This document shows positions 1 to 8,474 of a DNA stretch of 64,000 bases, one piece after another. The DNA is from Acetobacter senegalensis (GTDB taxonomy: Bacteria; Pseudomonadota; Alphaproteobacteria; Acetobacterales; Acetobacteraceae), in assembly GCF_001580995.1 (NCBI RefSeq), contig NZ_LHZU01000138.1:1-64000 (forward strand). The letters run 5' to 3'. The notes under the pieces were generated by a model that had not been told where the DNA came from, searched no databases, and was given only the letters and a program-made list of their open reading frames with translations. Both the position numbers and the translations under genes were made by a program. Position 1 is the stretch's first letter. Each line of letters starts with the position of its first letter.

Positions 1-730
1 TATGCGGACGCCTTTCGTTATAATGGGCGATCCATCTGCCAAGCCCGGCCCTCAGCTCTGATCCGGTCTCGAACGCGTGCAGGTAGACGCATTCATATTT
101 CAGCGACCGCCACAGACGCTCGATGAATACGTTATCCAGCCATCGCCCACGCCCGTCCATACTGATGCGGATCTGACGATCTTCCAGTATCCCGGTGAAA
201 CGGGGTGTCGTAAATTGCGACCCTTGGTCAGTATTGAAAATGTCCGGGGTGCCATAGCGCATGAGGGCATCCTGTAGCGCCTCGATACAGAACTCCACGT
301 CCATCGTGTTCGACAGACGCCAGGACAGGACCTTGCGCGTGAATCAGTCCATGATCGCCACGAGATAGAGAAATCCCCGTTTCATGGGAATATATGTGAT
401 ATCGGAACACCACACCTGGTCAGGCCGATCGATGACCAGATCCCGTAGCAGATATGGATATTTCCGATTGAACCGCACCAGGCTTAACGGACAGTCTTCT
501 CCGTACGCTCTGGGCCACACGTCCGCTATCCGGAAGGGTGGAGTTGCGCTCCGGCGTCCGCATAGAGGCGGAAGCAGCCAAGTTGCAATCGAGCAATCGT
601 AGACATCTGCGCTCCGCTTGAGTTTTCCCAACAGCAGATGTCTGCTCATGCAATTTCTCGCGCTTGAGCACGACACTGACGTGTGGGGTCGCTCTATTGA
701 AGATGCACCATTGCTGGTGGGCCACACGGA
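1..730 (-). pseudogene. IS3-family transposase OrfB remnant (partial, interrupted)
   Basis: Reading leftward, the frame contains the IS3 OrfB integrase core: RPDQVWCSDITYIPM and FLYLVAIMD near 350-450, then DQGSQF and FIERLWRSLKYE towards position 1. These carry the first two acidic residues and the glutamate of the DDE catalytic triad. A TGA replaces the Trp codon of the usual IMDW motif at about 341-343. Upstream of about 480 the reading frame no longer matches OrfB, so further frameshifts are likely. The C-terminus runs off the window at NERRP. OrfA is not recognisable. The copy should be inactive and marks the mobile edge of the accessory region next to the Kiwa-like pair. Confidence 0.8.
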
Positions 731-757
731 ACAATGTGTATATTGTTTCTCAGCTTG

Positions 758-1642
758 CTAGGGCGTGGGGGTGAGCGCTCGCTTTGAATTGGTAATAAAG
801 ATTTCTCCGCCAAGCGGGCCACGATATAAGCCATTGTCAAGGAAATGAAGGAGCGCTTTTGCTTCTGCTTTCACTGACGGAATGATGATCTTCCCGTCTG
901 CTACCGCAATTTGAAAGTTCTCACCGGCTGCAGCGACCTGAATCTGTGCAGGTGTAAAATCATTTAGCGTTCCTCGCTTAGTGATCGCATTGATCAGCTT
1001 TCGCATTTTTTGATCAGCGAGATTTTTGAATTTGCCGATGTCACCGACATCGATGCATTCAAGCTCACAGAAGCCTTCAACCTCAGTATCAGTTGCTTCC
1101 TGATAAAGGCTAGTTAGGTTGAAAATCAGCTTGATACGGCTGAATTTCTGGAACTTGATTTTGTCGCCTTCTACGAAGCCTGCTAGAGAGGCCCCAATCG
1201 CAAATGCGGGCTGAGTCAGTCTATTGAAGGTGTTGCCATCAAGTATTAGACTAAATCGGCGCTCAAGCATCTGGCGGGCAGAAAACTCTTGTAGCAGCAG
1301 GCGTGGTCCAGTTGAGTGTTGCACTAGGACACCCAGTGCTCTGATGTTCTCATTTTCGAAGTTCGCTGGATCGACTTCCGGCATTGCTACGATGTTACCT
1401 TGAGCGGCTGCAAAAATGGCGGCTGCTTCGTCCGTCACTTGGGCCACAAGATGCTCGTGCGGGTCGGGACTCCATCCTCCATCGAACGGTACCTCCTCGG
1501 TTACGCCATCAACAAACATCTGCTCCTGCTGGATGAAAATTCCCTCCAGCTGATTCTGAACCGTAGCCTTTACTTTGATCCGCTTCACAATCAAGCCGGT
1601 CGCCGAGCGACAAATAGCCAACAGATTAACAGGCATTCGCAT
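758..1642 (-). CDS. KwaB-like (DUF4868) putative anti-phage protein
   Basis: Protein of about 294 residues, close to KwaB of the Kiwa system (about 300). The N-terminal half is variable. The C-terminal half, from RRFSLILDGNTFNRL (about 145) to the end, resembles the DUF4868 domain, with a terminal block FLDNGLYRGPLGGE then TNSKRAL like the conserved end of that family. In Kiwa, KwaB is the cytoplasmic, DNA-associated effector working with membrane protein KwaA. The gene overlaps the end of the membrane-protein gene by 17 bp, so the two are translationally coupled; ATG codons at 1642 and 1636 are both possible starts. The gene is intact although both sides are IS or gene debris. I recognised the family from the C-terminal pattern by eye; a distant DUF4868 relative outside Kiwa is possible. 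Confidence 0.55.
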   Translation of the reverse strand: MRMPVNLLAICRSATGLIVKRIKVKATVQNQLEGIFIQQEQMFVDGVTEEVPFDGGWSPDPHEHLVAQVTDEAAAIFAAAQGNIVAMPEVDPANFENENIRALGVLVQHSTGPRLLLQEFSARQMLERRFSLILDGNTFNRLTQPAFAIGASLAGFVEGDKIKFQKFSRIKLIFNLTSLYQEATDTEVEGFCELECIDVGDIGKFKNLADQKMRKLINAITKRGTLNDFTPAQIQVAAAGENFQIAVADGKIIIPSVKAEAKALLHFLDNGLYRGPLGGEIFITNSKRALTPTP

Positions 1643-2156
1643 CCTCTAGATCGATCAAAATGTATTCGGTTAACTGGCCGACGTGATTTATTGTGCTCGT
1701 ATTCCTGAGCTGCTTGCGTGTGATGAGAACGTAGGTCACGCCTTCTGTAGACTCGACTTTATAAAAATGCCAGCCAACTAGGCCGAGCAATGGATTGAAA
1801 TGATAGTTATATCCTGTTGCCGTCAAGAGTGTGAATATGAACAGTGTTGGTATGAGCAGATTGATGTTGATCTGTCCAAGTTCGGAAGTAAATAGCGGAG
1901 AGAGGTAGAGAAGCATGAACGCGATATTCTCGCGATCGGCTGGCTCAACACTGGTAATATTGAGCGGAAAACGTTCCAAAGAGGTACGGGCCTGCCGAAG
2001 CAGGTACACGCAGATCAATACCAGCATCGCGCATGCGGCAACAATGCCCATCGCAATGCTGTGTTGCTTGTTGCACCAGGCGAGCCACGCGTAAACGAGC
2101 CCTACGGGCGCTAAGGCCGAGGCAATCAGCAGAAATTTGGCGAGCCTTCCAAGCAT
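1626..2156 (-). CDS. KwaA-like membrane protein, partner of DUF4868 protein
   Basis: A 176-residue protein with four predicted membrane segments: about 7-29, 35-53, 83-96 and 102-119. It ends in a cytosolic tail containing FNPLLGLVGWHFYKVE and YVLITRK, a layout I associate with small membrane proteins encoded beside KwaB/DUF4868 genes. KwaA senses phage attachment at the inner membrane and assembles with KwaB. Here it is the upstream gene and its stop lies inside the KwaB-like start region. The ATG at 2156 follows an AGAGA stretch, a weak ribosome site. Function rests on the gene pair rather than on a catalytic motif, and another two-component membrane defence module cannot be excluded. Confidence 0.5.
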   Translation of the reverse strand: MLGRLAKFLLIASALAPVGLVYAWLAWCNKQHSIAMGIVAACAMLVLICVYLLRQARTSLERFPLNITSVEPADRENIAFMLLYLSPLFTSELGQININLLIPTLFIFTLLTATGYNYHFNPLLGLVGWHFYKVESTEGVTYVLITRKQLRNTSTINHVGQLTEYILIDLEDANAC

Positions 2157-2224
2157 TCTCTATTTGTTCCATATTTTTCCGGGAGAGTCGAGGTTATCGG
2201 TTTAATACTTCGTTCAGATCATGA

Positions 2225-2590
2225 AGAGCCGGTTCAGCAACCTTGATCTGCTTGCCTTCAGGCGATTGAGTATCGTGTTGACGTAAAAAATGCCAGGGAA
2301 GGCCGCAACCGCGTGATCTGGCAGCTCACGGTCGAGCGTTAAAAACTACGAGGCCGACGCCCCAAATGCTACATAGTCAGGTTAGTCCGTTATGTCGTCG
2401 CACGTCGTGGTGTGAGGCACGACGATGTAGCTTTTGTAGCTGAACAGGCGATGGGCGACCGCGCGACCGAAGGCGACGACGGACTGGCACAGGCCGACCT
2501 TGATCTCGACGGTGAAGATTTGCGGCCCGAATTTGAAAATGTCCTGCGCGCGCGCTTTCAGCGCGCCGATCACGTCGGGCGTACCCTAAA
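2225..2590 (-). pseudogene. Decayed PD-(D/E)XK nuclease-like gene fragment
   Basis: Pieces of one protein appear in three frames on the minus strand. The first, after an in-frame TAG at 2586-2588, reads TPDVIGAL, then a spacer, then FTVEIKVGLCQ with AFGRAVAHRLFSYKSYIVVP, which is a PD-(D/E)XK core (Asp of PDV, Glu and Lys of EIK) with its typical helix and strand. After a stop at 2382, a shifted frame gives LCSIWGVGLVVFNA. After another shift, FPGIFYVNTILNRL continues to about 2225. At least two frameshifts and two stops show it is dead. It lies directly upstream of the Kiwa-like pair, so it may be the remnant of a defence or mobile-element nuclease; the family is not identified. Confidence 0.5.
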
Positions 2591-2940
2591 CTCGTTCTAC
2601 CGCAGCCCACCTAATAATGTCGGCTTTCGGGCAACCTGCACAATTGCTTGGATGTCTGATTTGAGGGCGTTAACAGGCTTTTCCTATAGCGCCCCTTCAG
2701 AATCCCTTGGTAGGTATTTTATGTGGTATAAAAAATTACAAATTATATAAAACCAATTATTATCAATATGTTATATGCTATTCATGGAGGACTCCCTCTC
2801 CGCCATTTGATATATCCCATGACGGTTCTTAGCGCTCATTTCCCATAAACAGCGGCGGATTTCTGCTGTTATGCGCTTTATGACGCTCTGTGATGTTCCT
2901 TCAAGCTCAAGCATTGGGGGTAGATATGGGGGTATCATTT
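2591..2940. other. Intergenic, AT-rich, no gene supported
   Basis: Between the decayed nuclease and the IS5 terminal repeat there is an AT-rich stretch (notably 2715-2780) with no open frame that resembles a protein. A minus-strand frame crossing 2771-3061 runs over the IS end and has the composition of a chance frame, so it was not called. Confidence 0.5.
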
Positions 2941-4241
2941 GGAGGGATCGAAGAACCATTGTTTGTTTCTCTAGGCTCCTGATTTCAGATTTCTGGCGTG
3001 CTGATTGACGGTTCTTGGGTCTGATTTTCGCGCTGCGTTTTGAGCTGCGGGGATTTTGCACTCTGCCTTACTATACGGCGGAACTGATTTTCTCGAGTAA
3101 GAGGAAGCGGCGCATATTTATAGATGATAGTGGCGAGCCCGATCCTCATGGTGGCACGGGTGATGCCCATTGCCCGGATGAACAGTCCCGTCTGTGATTT
3201 CTGATCGGCTCTGATCGGGGAAGACATGCTCAACACGGCAGCGTATGACGGATTTTCCGGTATTGGATCTCTGGATGTGCCGCGGCATGGATTTGAGATG
3301 CGGCTTTTTCTTATGAACCTTTGAGACAAAGCCCTGCTTTTCCATGAAGGCTTCATTGGCTTTTGAGCCATATGCCGTGTCCGCCCAGACATCGGATGCT
3401 GTATTGCTGCGGTCAAGCAGACCTTCTCTCAATCGCGCACCATCGCTGGCCACGGCATCTGTCGCTTCCTTCTTCCGGATCAACCGGAACTTCCGATCAA
3501 TGGAAATATGGGGTTTGTAGCCAAAAAAACGGGATAGCGAGATCCGTTGACGGGATCGTTCCATCATCCTGCCGCTTCGCTTTGGTGAACTTCAGTGTCC
3601 ATCGAGCCTGCCTGTCCTTGTACGACAGCTTCGCCGGTTTGTCCTGCCAGCCTTTGGGGATCCGTCCTTCCTGAAGATCCGCCTCCTCCTCATTGGTGTT
3701 GCGCTGCTTTGGAGCTGCCACCAGCGTTGCGTCCAGAATCTGGCCTGACATCGGTAGATAACCGGCGTTCCGCAGGGTCGCGTCGAACCGGTCAAACAGT
3801 CTTTCAATAGCACCAGCCTGTGTCAGGTGTTTGCGAAACAGTCAGACTGTTTTGGTATCAGGCACGTGGTCTGACAGCCCCAGACCAAGAAAACGCATAA
3901 AAGAGAGATGGTCGTTTATCAGGTATTCTGTTAGTTCATCAGGCAAATTGTTCAGCTGCTGGATCACCAGAGTTTTGAACATCAGTACCGGATCATAGGG
4001 AGGACGGCCGCCTTTGCGCCCGTCTGAAGAGGCCGGAGCTTTCTCCAGATCAGGATGAAATATCTTAAAATTCACAGTCCGGGAAAACGCTTCGAGTTGG
4101 TCACCAAGCCCGCTCAATCGCGCAAGCCGCTCTTCAACATCAAAGAAACCGGACTGTTTTATATCGCCATTCCTTCAATAAAAACCGAAGAAATGGAATC
4201 ACAGAGAGAACCTTAAACCCAAGAGGTTTTTAGAACCTTCC
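2941..4241 (-). mobile_element. IS5-family insertion sequence, complete but dead copy
   Basis: A 1301-bp element with 17-bp imperfect terminal inverted repeats: ggagggatcgaagaacc at 2941-2957 and ggtttttagaaccttcc at 4225-4241, which pair at most positions after reverse complementing. The transposase is read on the minus strand, starting about 84 bp inside the right end. No convincing target duplication is visible in the flanks (attt on the left, agat on the right). Fragments or single ends of the same family occur at 14531-14630, 44340-45148, 46125-46141 and 52774-52902, so this element has been active several times in the replicon. Confidence 0.75.
3060..4160 (-). pseudogene. IS5-family transposase, multiply frameshifted
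   Basis: The order of recognisable pieces is KQSGFFDVEERLARLSGLGD at about 4160-4100, GGRPPYDPVLMFKTLVIQQL and LSFMRFLGLGLSD to 3850, MSGQILDATLVAAPKQR at about 3750, then VWADTAYGSKANEAF and KPHLKSMPRHIQRSN to about 3230, and finally TMGITRATMRIGL-like sequence in another frame to about 3060. This is the IS5 domain order, with the DDE aspartate in DATLVA and WADTAY. The family start codon ATG appears as ATA, there is a stop after PDTKTV near 3842, and at least two frameshifts follow, so the gene cannot make active enzyme. Confidence 0.8.
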
Positions 4242-4432
4242 AGATGACGATGAGCGAGACGGAGCGGGTCTGGGGGAGGCGGTTGGCTGCCGGAGTTGGG
4301 AGGGTGATCCCGAGGAGGGAGATGCGGGATTCCGAGGTTTCGGACACGTGTGTCGATGCTTGCAGTAGGTCAGCCGAGATTGAGGGCGCAGGGTGCCCTC
4401 GGGCGGTGGATGGGGCAAGGGCAAGGGGATTT

Positions 4433-5518
4433 TTATGACTGGTTTTTAGGTGGCGGTTCCGGTGAGGGACTGAGCGCGGTCGGGGGACGGATGTCGCGTG
4501 TTGACAGGCGCCGGTCCCGGACGGAATCCCGCACGACGAGGGAGGCTGCGATGCGGGTTACACCGTGACGGACCTCCGGGTGCGCGATGGCGTCGAGCAG
4601 TCTGTCCGCGCCGATGCGGCCGAGTTCCGCGGCGTCCTGCCGCACGGTTGTCAGTTTGGGAGTGACCAATTCCGCGAGGCTGGTGTCGTCAAATCCGATA
4701 ACGGACATGTCTTCGGGCACGCGCACGCCGTTGCGCCTGAGCTCCTCAAGCATGCCGATGGCGATGTAGTCGCTGGCGGCGAAGATTGCGTCAGGCAGAA
4801 TGGGAGATGAAAGGATTTTGCGCGCCACCTCCCGGCCGAACTGCTGGGTGTAGTCGTGATGAAAGATGTGTGTGTCGGGGCAGGGTAGTGCAGCTTCCTG
4901 GTGTGCAAGGCGGAAGCCTTCCAGGCGCTCTTTGACGCTCATTAGGGAGGACGGGCCGGTGACGTGGAAGATCCGGCGGTGTCCGGTGCGGATGAGGTAG
5001 CGTGTGGCGTCGCGGGCGCCTTCGATATTGTGGCAGAAGACTTTATCCTGCGTTGTGCCGGGGATGTCCTCGTCCAGCAAGACGACGGCGCGGTAACGTC
5101 GGATGTCGAGTTGCAGGCGGCGGTTATCGGGCCGGTTTGTCACGAACAGGAGGCCGTCGACGATGGAATCATCGATCCAGCGGAGAAAGCCGAGTTCCTT
5201 ATCGGGATGATTCCGGCTGATGCCGAGGATGAGATTATATCCTCGCTCCGAGACTGTCTGTTCGACGGCCTCGGCCATTTCCGAGAAGAAGGTGTTGGAG
5301 ATTTCGGGCACCACGAGGCCGATGGTTTCACTTCCGCCCTTGCTCAGGCGCCGGGCGATCGAATTTCGCCTGTAGCCCAGGGCGCGCACGGCGTCATCGA
5401 TTTTCTGCCCTGTTTCTTCCGGGAGTCTGATCGACTTGTTCAGGTAGCGTGAGACGGCGGCCTTTGAGAGACCTGCTCTGTCCGCGACATCCTGAATGGT
5501 CGGGCTCTTTTTTTTCAT
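4433..5518 (-). CDS. LacI/GalR-family transcriptional repressor
   Basis: A 361-residue regulator. The N-terminal helix-turn-helix reads TIQDVADRAGLSKAAVSRYL, with hinge helix SIARRLSKG near residues 55-64, followed by a periplasmic-binding-protein-like effector domain (IGLVVPEISNTFF, then SVIGFDDTSLAELVTP near the C-terminus). ATG at 5518 is chosen; the codon before it is a TTG. It is divergent from the ABC importer operon, and the intergenic region holds the palindrome TAAACCGGTTTA, the standard CG-centred LacI-family operator. The same palindrome precedes the TonB receptor at 11777, so it most likely represses both and is released by the imported ligand or a breakdown product. The ligand domain resembles ribose/purine-type members. 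The downstream 190 bp to the IS5 end is GC-rich with no clear gene. Confidence 0.88.
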   Translation of the reverse strand: MKKKSPTIQDVADRAGLSKAAVSRYLNKSIRLPEETGQKIDDAVRALGYRRNSIARRLSKGGSETIGLVVPEISNTFFSEMAEAVEQTVSERGYNLILGISRNHPDKELGFLRWIDDSIVDGLLFVTNRPDNRRLQLDIRRYRAVVLLDEDIPGTTQDKVFCHNIEGARDATRYLIRTGHRRIFHVTGPSSLMSVKERLEGFRLAHQEAALPCPDTHIFHHDYTQQFGREVARKILSSPILPDAIFAASDYIAIGMLEELRRNGVRVPEDMSVIGFDDTSLAELVTPKLTTVRQDAAELGRIGADRLLDAIAHPEVRHGVTRIAASLVVRDSVRDRRLSTRDIRPPTALSPSPEPPPKNQS

Positions 5519-5623
5519 CAACGGCGTCAGCCACCTTCGGGTCCGGAGTGGGGGAAGTCCACTCTGATCTTTGTTGTAATGAGCAATCCGTCCTCACACA
5601 ATGTCGGGTTTTCTCATTCCGGC

Positions 5624-5668
5624 TTGACAACATAACTGACATCGGATTTTATTCGTTAAACCGGTTTA
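5624..5668 (+). promoter_or_regulatory. Promoter with LacI-type operator for ABC operon
   Basis: TTGACA at 5624-5629 is followed, 17 bp on, by TTTTAT at 5647-5652, a good sigma-70 layout. The perfect 12-bp palindrome TAAACCGGTTTA lies at 5657-5668, just downstream of the -10, where a bound repressor would block initiation. It points at the binding-protein gene starting at 5727. An identical palindrome lies at 11665-11676. Confidence 0.75.
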
Positions 5669-5726
5669 CAAGTTAAGGCAGGGAGACCGGACCTGCTGAC
5701 CACTCAGGACCTCTGGCCCGTTTATC

Positions 5727-6671
5727 ATGCTGACAGTGCATCGAAGAAAACTGATCTGTGGGGTGCTGACCCTGTGCCTGCCGAATAGGCGAGCCGGGGC
5801 GGCATCCGGTCGGGCTGACGCTGTTCATGTCGCGCTGGTTCAGACCACGGAGTCTTCGCAATATTTCAATGAAATCACGCGGGGAGTCCGGAATGAGTGT
5901 GAACGCTCCGGCTACGGTCTTTCGGTGTTCGATGCCGATAACAGCCCGGTTGCTCAATCGGACGCCATTGAAAATTATGCCGGGCAGCATGTAAGCGCCA
6001 TTCTTCTGTGCGCCATCGATGTGTATGGCGTGCGCGATGCCATCAGCACTGCGGCCAGTTACGGTATTCCCGTGGTTGCTATTGATGCGATCGTTTCCGG
6101 GAAAACGATTGCGCAGATCGGCGTGGATAACATCAGCACCTCGGCGCGTCTGCTTGAGGCTCTTTTGCAGTCTGGTCCGATCTCGCCAGTGAGTGTCGGC
6201 ATTGTTGGCGCTACCAGCTCCTATATCCAGACTCTCCGCTATAGCGGCTTTCTCGATGCCATAAAAAAACAGGCTCCGTTCATGCATATTGCCGGATTTG
6301 TCGATGGTCAGAACATCCTTGATTCAGCGCAGACTGCGGCGGAGGATCTGCTCGCCGCGGCGCCGCAGCTTGATCTTATCTACGCGACCGGAGAGCCGGC
6401 GATGATCGGCGCGCTGTCCGCGCTGGAGACCAGTCCGCCGCGAAAGCGCGTTCATGTGGCCGGGTGGGACATGTCTCCCGAAATCGCGCGGGGGCTTCGG
6501 AACGGGACGGTTCTGGCCACGGCAGTGCAGGATACTATCCGCATGGGCGAAGCGGCTGTGACTGCTGTTTCCGACTGGTTGGGGCATCGTCCTGCGCCGC
6601 ATGATATCGCCGTGCCGGCTGCCATCGTCACACCGGCCACCCTGGCCGCATGCGGGTCCTGCCAGTCATGA
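5727..6671 (+). CDS. Ribose-type ABC transporter, periplasmic binding protein
   Basis: A 314-residue substrate-binding protein of the RbsB/LsrB type (periplasmic binding protein family 4). After a short hydrophobic leader (about residues 8-20) and a likely cleavage after AGA, it shows the first strand HVALVQTTESSQYF, the hinge GIPVVAIDA and the C-terminal helix-strand GLRNGTVLATAVQ typical of sugar-binding proteins. It is the first gene of a six-gene operon and its stop overlaps the ATPase start (ATGA). The leader is short, so an alternative start is possible. The ligand cannot be read from sequence; the downstream hydrolases suggest something other than a simple pentose. Confidence 0.82.
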   Translation: MLTVHRRKLICGVLTLCLPNRRAGAASGRADAVHVALVQTTESSQYFNEITRGVRNECERSGYGLSVFDADNSPVAQSDAIENYAGQHVSAILLCAIDVYGVRDAISTAASYGIPVVAIDAIVSGKTIAQIGVDNISTSARLLEALLQSGPISPVSVGIVGATSSYIQTLRYSGFLDAIKKQAPFMHIAGFVDGQNILDSAQTAAEDLLAAAPQLDLIYATGEPAMIGALSALETSPPRKRVHVAGWDMSPEIARGLRNGTVLATAVQDTIRMGEAAVTAVSDWLGHRPAPHDIAVPAAIVTPATLAACGSCQS

Positions 6672-7435
6672 CCGGTCTGCCTCCTGCCGTTGAAATGCGC
6701 GGCATTACCCGTCGGTTCGGGGCGATTCAGCCTCTTCGGGGTGTCAATCTGGCGCTTGGGCGTGGTGAAGTTCTTGGCCTGCTGGGCGACAACGGCGCCG
6801 GCAAATCCACGCTCACCAAGATCCTGTCGGGCGCTCTGGCGCCGACGGACGGGGAGATTCTGATCGACGGACAGCTTTGTCGCTTCGCGTCTCCGCGTGA
6901 TGCTCAGGACGCGGGCGTGCACATGGTTTATCAGGATCTGTCTCTGTGTGGCTCTGTGGATGTTGCGGGCAATCTGTTCATGGGCCGTGAGCCGGTTCGC
7001 CGTGTTCTCGGACTTCCCTTTCTGGACACAGCGACGATGCACAGCCGGGCTGCCGAGATGCTTCAGGGGCTGGGTGTTGTGATCCGCGACACGCATGCGC
7101 GGGTTGAGGGGCTGTCGGGTGGTCAGCGCCAGGCCATTGCCATCGCGCGCGCGGCGGCCTTCAATCCGGGGGTTCTGATTCTGGATGAGCCGACTGCTGC
7201 GCTGGCCGTCATGGAAGTTGAGGCTGTGCTCAGCCTGATTACCAGGCTGCGTGATCAGGGGGTGACGATCATTCTTATCACCCACCGGCTGCAGGATCTC
7301 TTTCACGTCTGCGACCGCGTCGCCGTTATCCGCAATGGTGTTGTGGCTGCGGAGCGCCAGATTGATGAAACCAGCATTGGCGAGCTTGTCGATCTCATCG
7401 TGGGAGAGCGTTTTCATGCCCGCTCAGCACACTAA
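6668..7435 (+). CDS. Ribose-type ABC transporter, ATP-binding protein
   Basis: A single-domain ATPase of about 255 residues. Walker A is GDNGAGKST, the Q-loop is VYQDLSL, the signature is LSGGQRQAIAIARA, Walker B is VLILDEPTAAL, and the H-loop His is in ILITHRL. RbsA and MglA usually carry two such domains in about 500 residues; this is the half-length form found in many alpha-proteobacterial ribose-type systems, which would work as a homodimer. The ATG at 6668 overlaps the stop of the binding protein (ATGA), and the gene overlaps the permease by 20 bp, indicating tight translational coupling. Confidence 0.88.
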   Translation: MTGLPPAVEMRGITRRFGAIQPLRGVNLALGRGEVLGLLGDNGAGKSTLTKILSGALAPTDGEILIDGQLCRFASPRDAQDAGVHMVYQDLSLCGSVDVAGNLFMGREPVRRVLGLPFLDTATMHSRAAEMLQGLGVVIRDTHARVEGLSGGQRQAIAIARAAAFNPGVLILDEPTAALAVMEVEAVLSLITRLRDQGVTIILITHRLQDLFHVCDRVAVIRNGVVAAERQIDETSIGELVDLIVGERFHARSAH

Positions 7436-8474
7436 AACCGTGACTGTTTCAAAGAACGGCGTCGGGCGCGCGCCGGGCCGTCTGCTGCACGGGATTGCGC
7501 TCGGGTTTGAGAGGCAGCCCGGGCTCGCCAGCGTCTGCTGCCTGCTGTTCATCTGCGTTACGACTTTCTCCGTGTTCGCACCATCCTTTCTCTCCGTCAG
7601 CAATTTTCTGACCATTCTTCGGCAGAACGCGGCGGCCTTCATCTCTGCCGCCGCTATGACCTTTGTCATCACCACGGGCGGCATCGATCTTTCGATCGGG
7701 GCAGTTGCTGCGTTCAGCGGCATCGCCATGGCGGTTCTGGCCACCTTCTGGCATATGCCGCCACTGCTGGCGGTTGCGGGAGCACTGTGTGCTGGTGCTG
7801 TGGCGGGGGCTGTGAATGGTCTTCTCATTACCCGCGTTGGTATGGCGCCTTTTATCGTGACCCTTGCTACCATGTCGGTCTTCCGGGGGCTCTCTCTGGT
7901 CACCGCTCAGGGCTATTCTCTGCCGCTGCCGGAGGACTCTGCGTTGCTGGAGTGGGCTGGACGCGGCTGGATCGGGCCTGTGCCGGTTCCCGCGCTGATC
8001 ATGCTTTTCTGTGTCGCGGCCGCCAGCATTACGCTTCACCGCACCCGTTTCGGGCGCTATGTGACGGGGATCGGCTCGAACCAGGAGGGCGTGCGGCGTA
8101 CCGGGGTCAATGTGCGTCGGGTTTCGCTGATCGTTTATGTTTTCAGCGGTCTGGCCGCGGCTCTTTCGGGTGTCATTATGGCCGGGCGCCTCGGCAGCGC
8201 ATCCTCAAATATCGGTGTGGGTTTCGAACTTGATGTCATTGCCGCCGTGGTTCTGGGGGGCACGAGCCTGACGGGCGGGTATGGCTCCGTCATCGGGTCC
8301 GCTCTTGGCATTCTTACTCTGGCTTGTCTGAAAAATGGCCTGATCCTGGCGCATATTTCTCCATTCCTTACACAGATATTCACCGGTCTGATCACGCTTG
8401 GCGCCATATGGATCAATATGAGCCTCAAGGGCCGGGATCTCTTTGGTATCAGGAAAAACCGCGATGACAGATAA
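7416..8474 (+). CDS. Ribose-type ABC transporter, permease protein
   Basis: A 352-residue RbsC-type permease with about eight to ten hydrophobic segments. The family's diagnostic stretches are present: AMTFVITTGGIDLSIGAV in the second helix region, GLLITRVGMAPFIVTLATM in the middle, FGRYVTGIGSNQEGVRRTGV in the cytoplasmic loop that contacts the ATPase, and VVLGGTSLTGGYGSVIG near the end. The start at 7416 lies inside the ATPase gene, and its 3' end overlaps the phosphotriesterase-like start. A single permease gene implies a homodimeric channel. Confidence 0.88.
   Translation: MPAQHTKTVTVSKNGVGRAPGRLLHGIALGFERQPGLASVCCLLFICVTTFSVFAPSFLSVSNFLTILRQNAAAFISAAAMTFVITTGGIDLSIGAVAAFSGIAMAVLATFWHMPPLLAVAGALCAGAVAGAVNGLLITRVGMAPFIVTLATMSVFRGLSLVTAQGYSLPLPEDSALLEWAGRGWIGPVPVPALIMLFCVAAASITLHRTRFGRYVTGIGSNQEGVRRTGVNVRRVSLIVYVFSGLAAALSGVIMAGRLGSASSNIGVGFELDVIAAVVLGGTSLTGGYGSVIGSALGILTLACLKNGLILAHISPFLTQIFTGLITLGAIWINMSLKGRDLFGIRKNRDDR

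Noticed and set aside
2412-2750. Plus-strand open frame of 112 codons
   Set aside because: It is the antisense of the decayed nuclease fragment, whose minus-strand pieces contain a recognisable PD-(D/E)XK core.
2771-3061. Minus-strand frame of 96 codons overlapping the IS5 end
   Set aside because: It crosses the terminal repeat at 2941-2957 and has no recognisable motif; probably a chance frame.
4243-4347. Possible RidA-like N-terminus (ISLLGITLPTPA) on the minus strand ending at the IS5 junction
   Set aside because: Only about a dozen residues look right and the rest does not fit; too little to call a gene fragment.
5727-6287. Long minus-strand frame inside the binding-protein gene
   Set aside because: Antisense shadow; the plus strand has clear binding-protein motifs and operon overlaps.
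6452-7417. 321-codon minus-strand frame
   Set aside because: Antisense of the ABC ATPase; no protein-like features.
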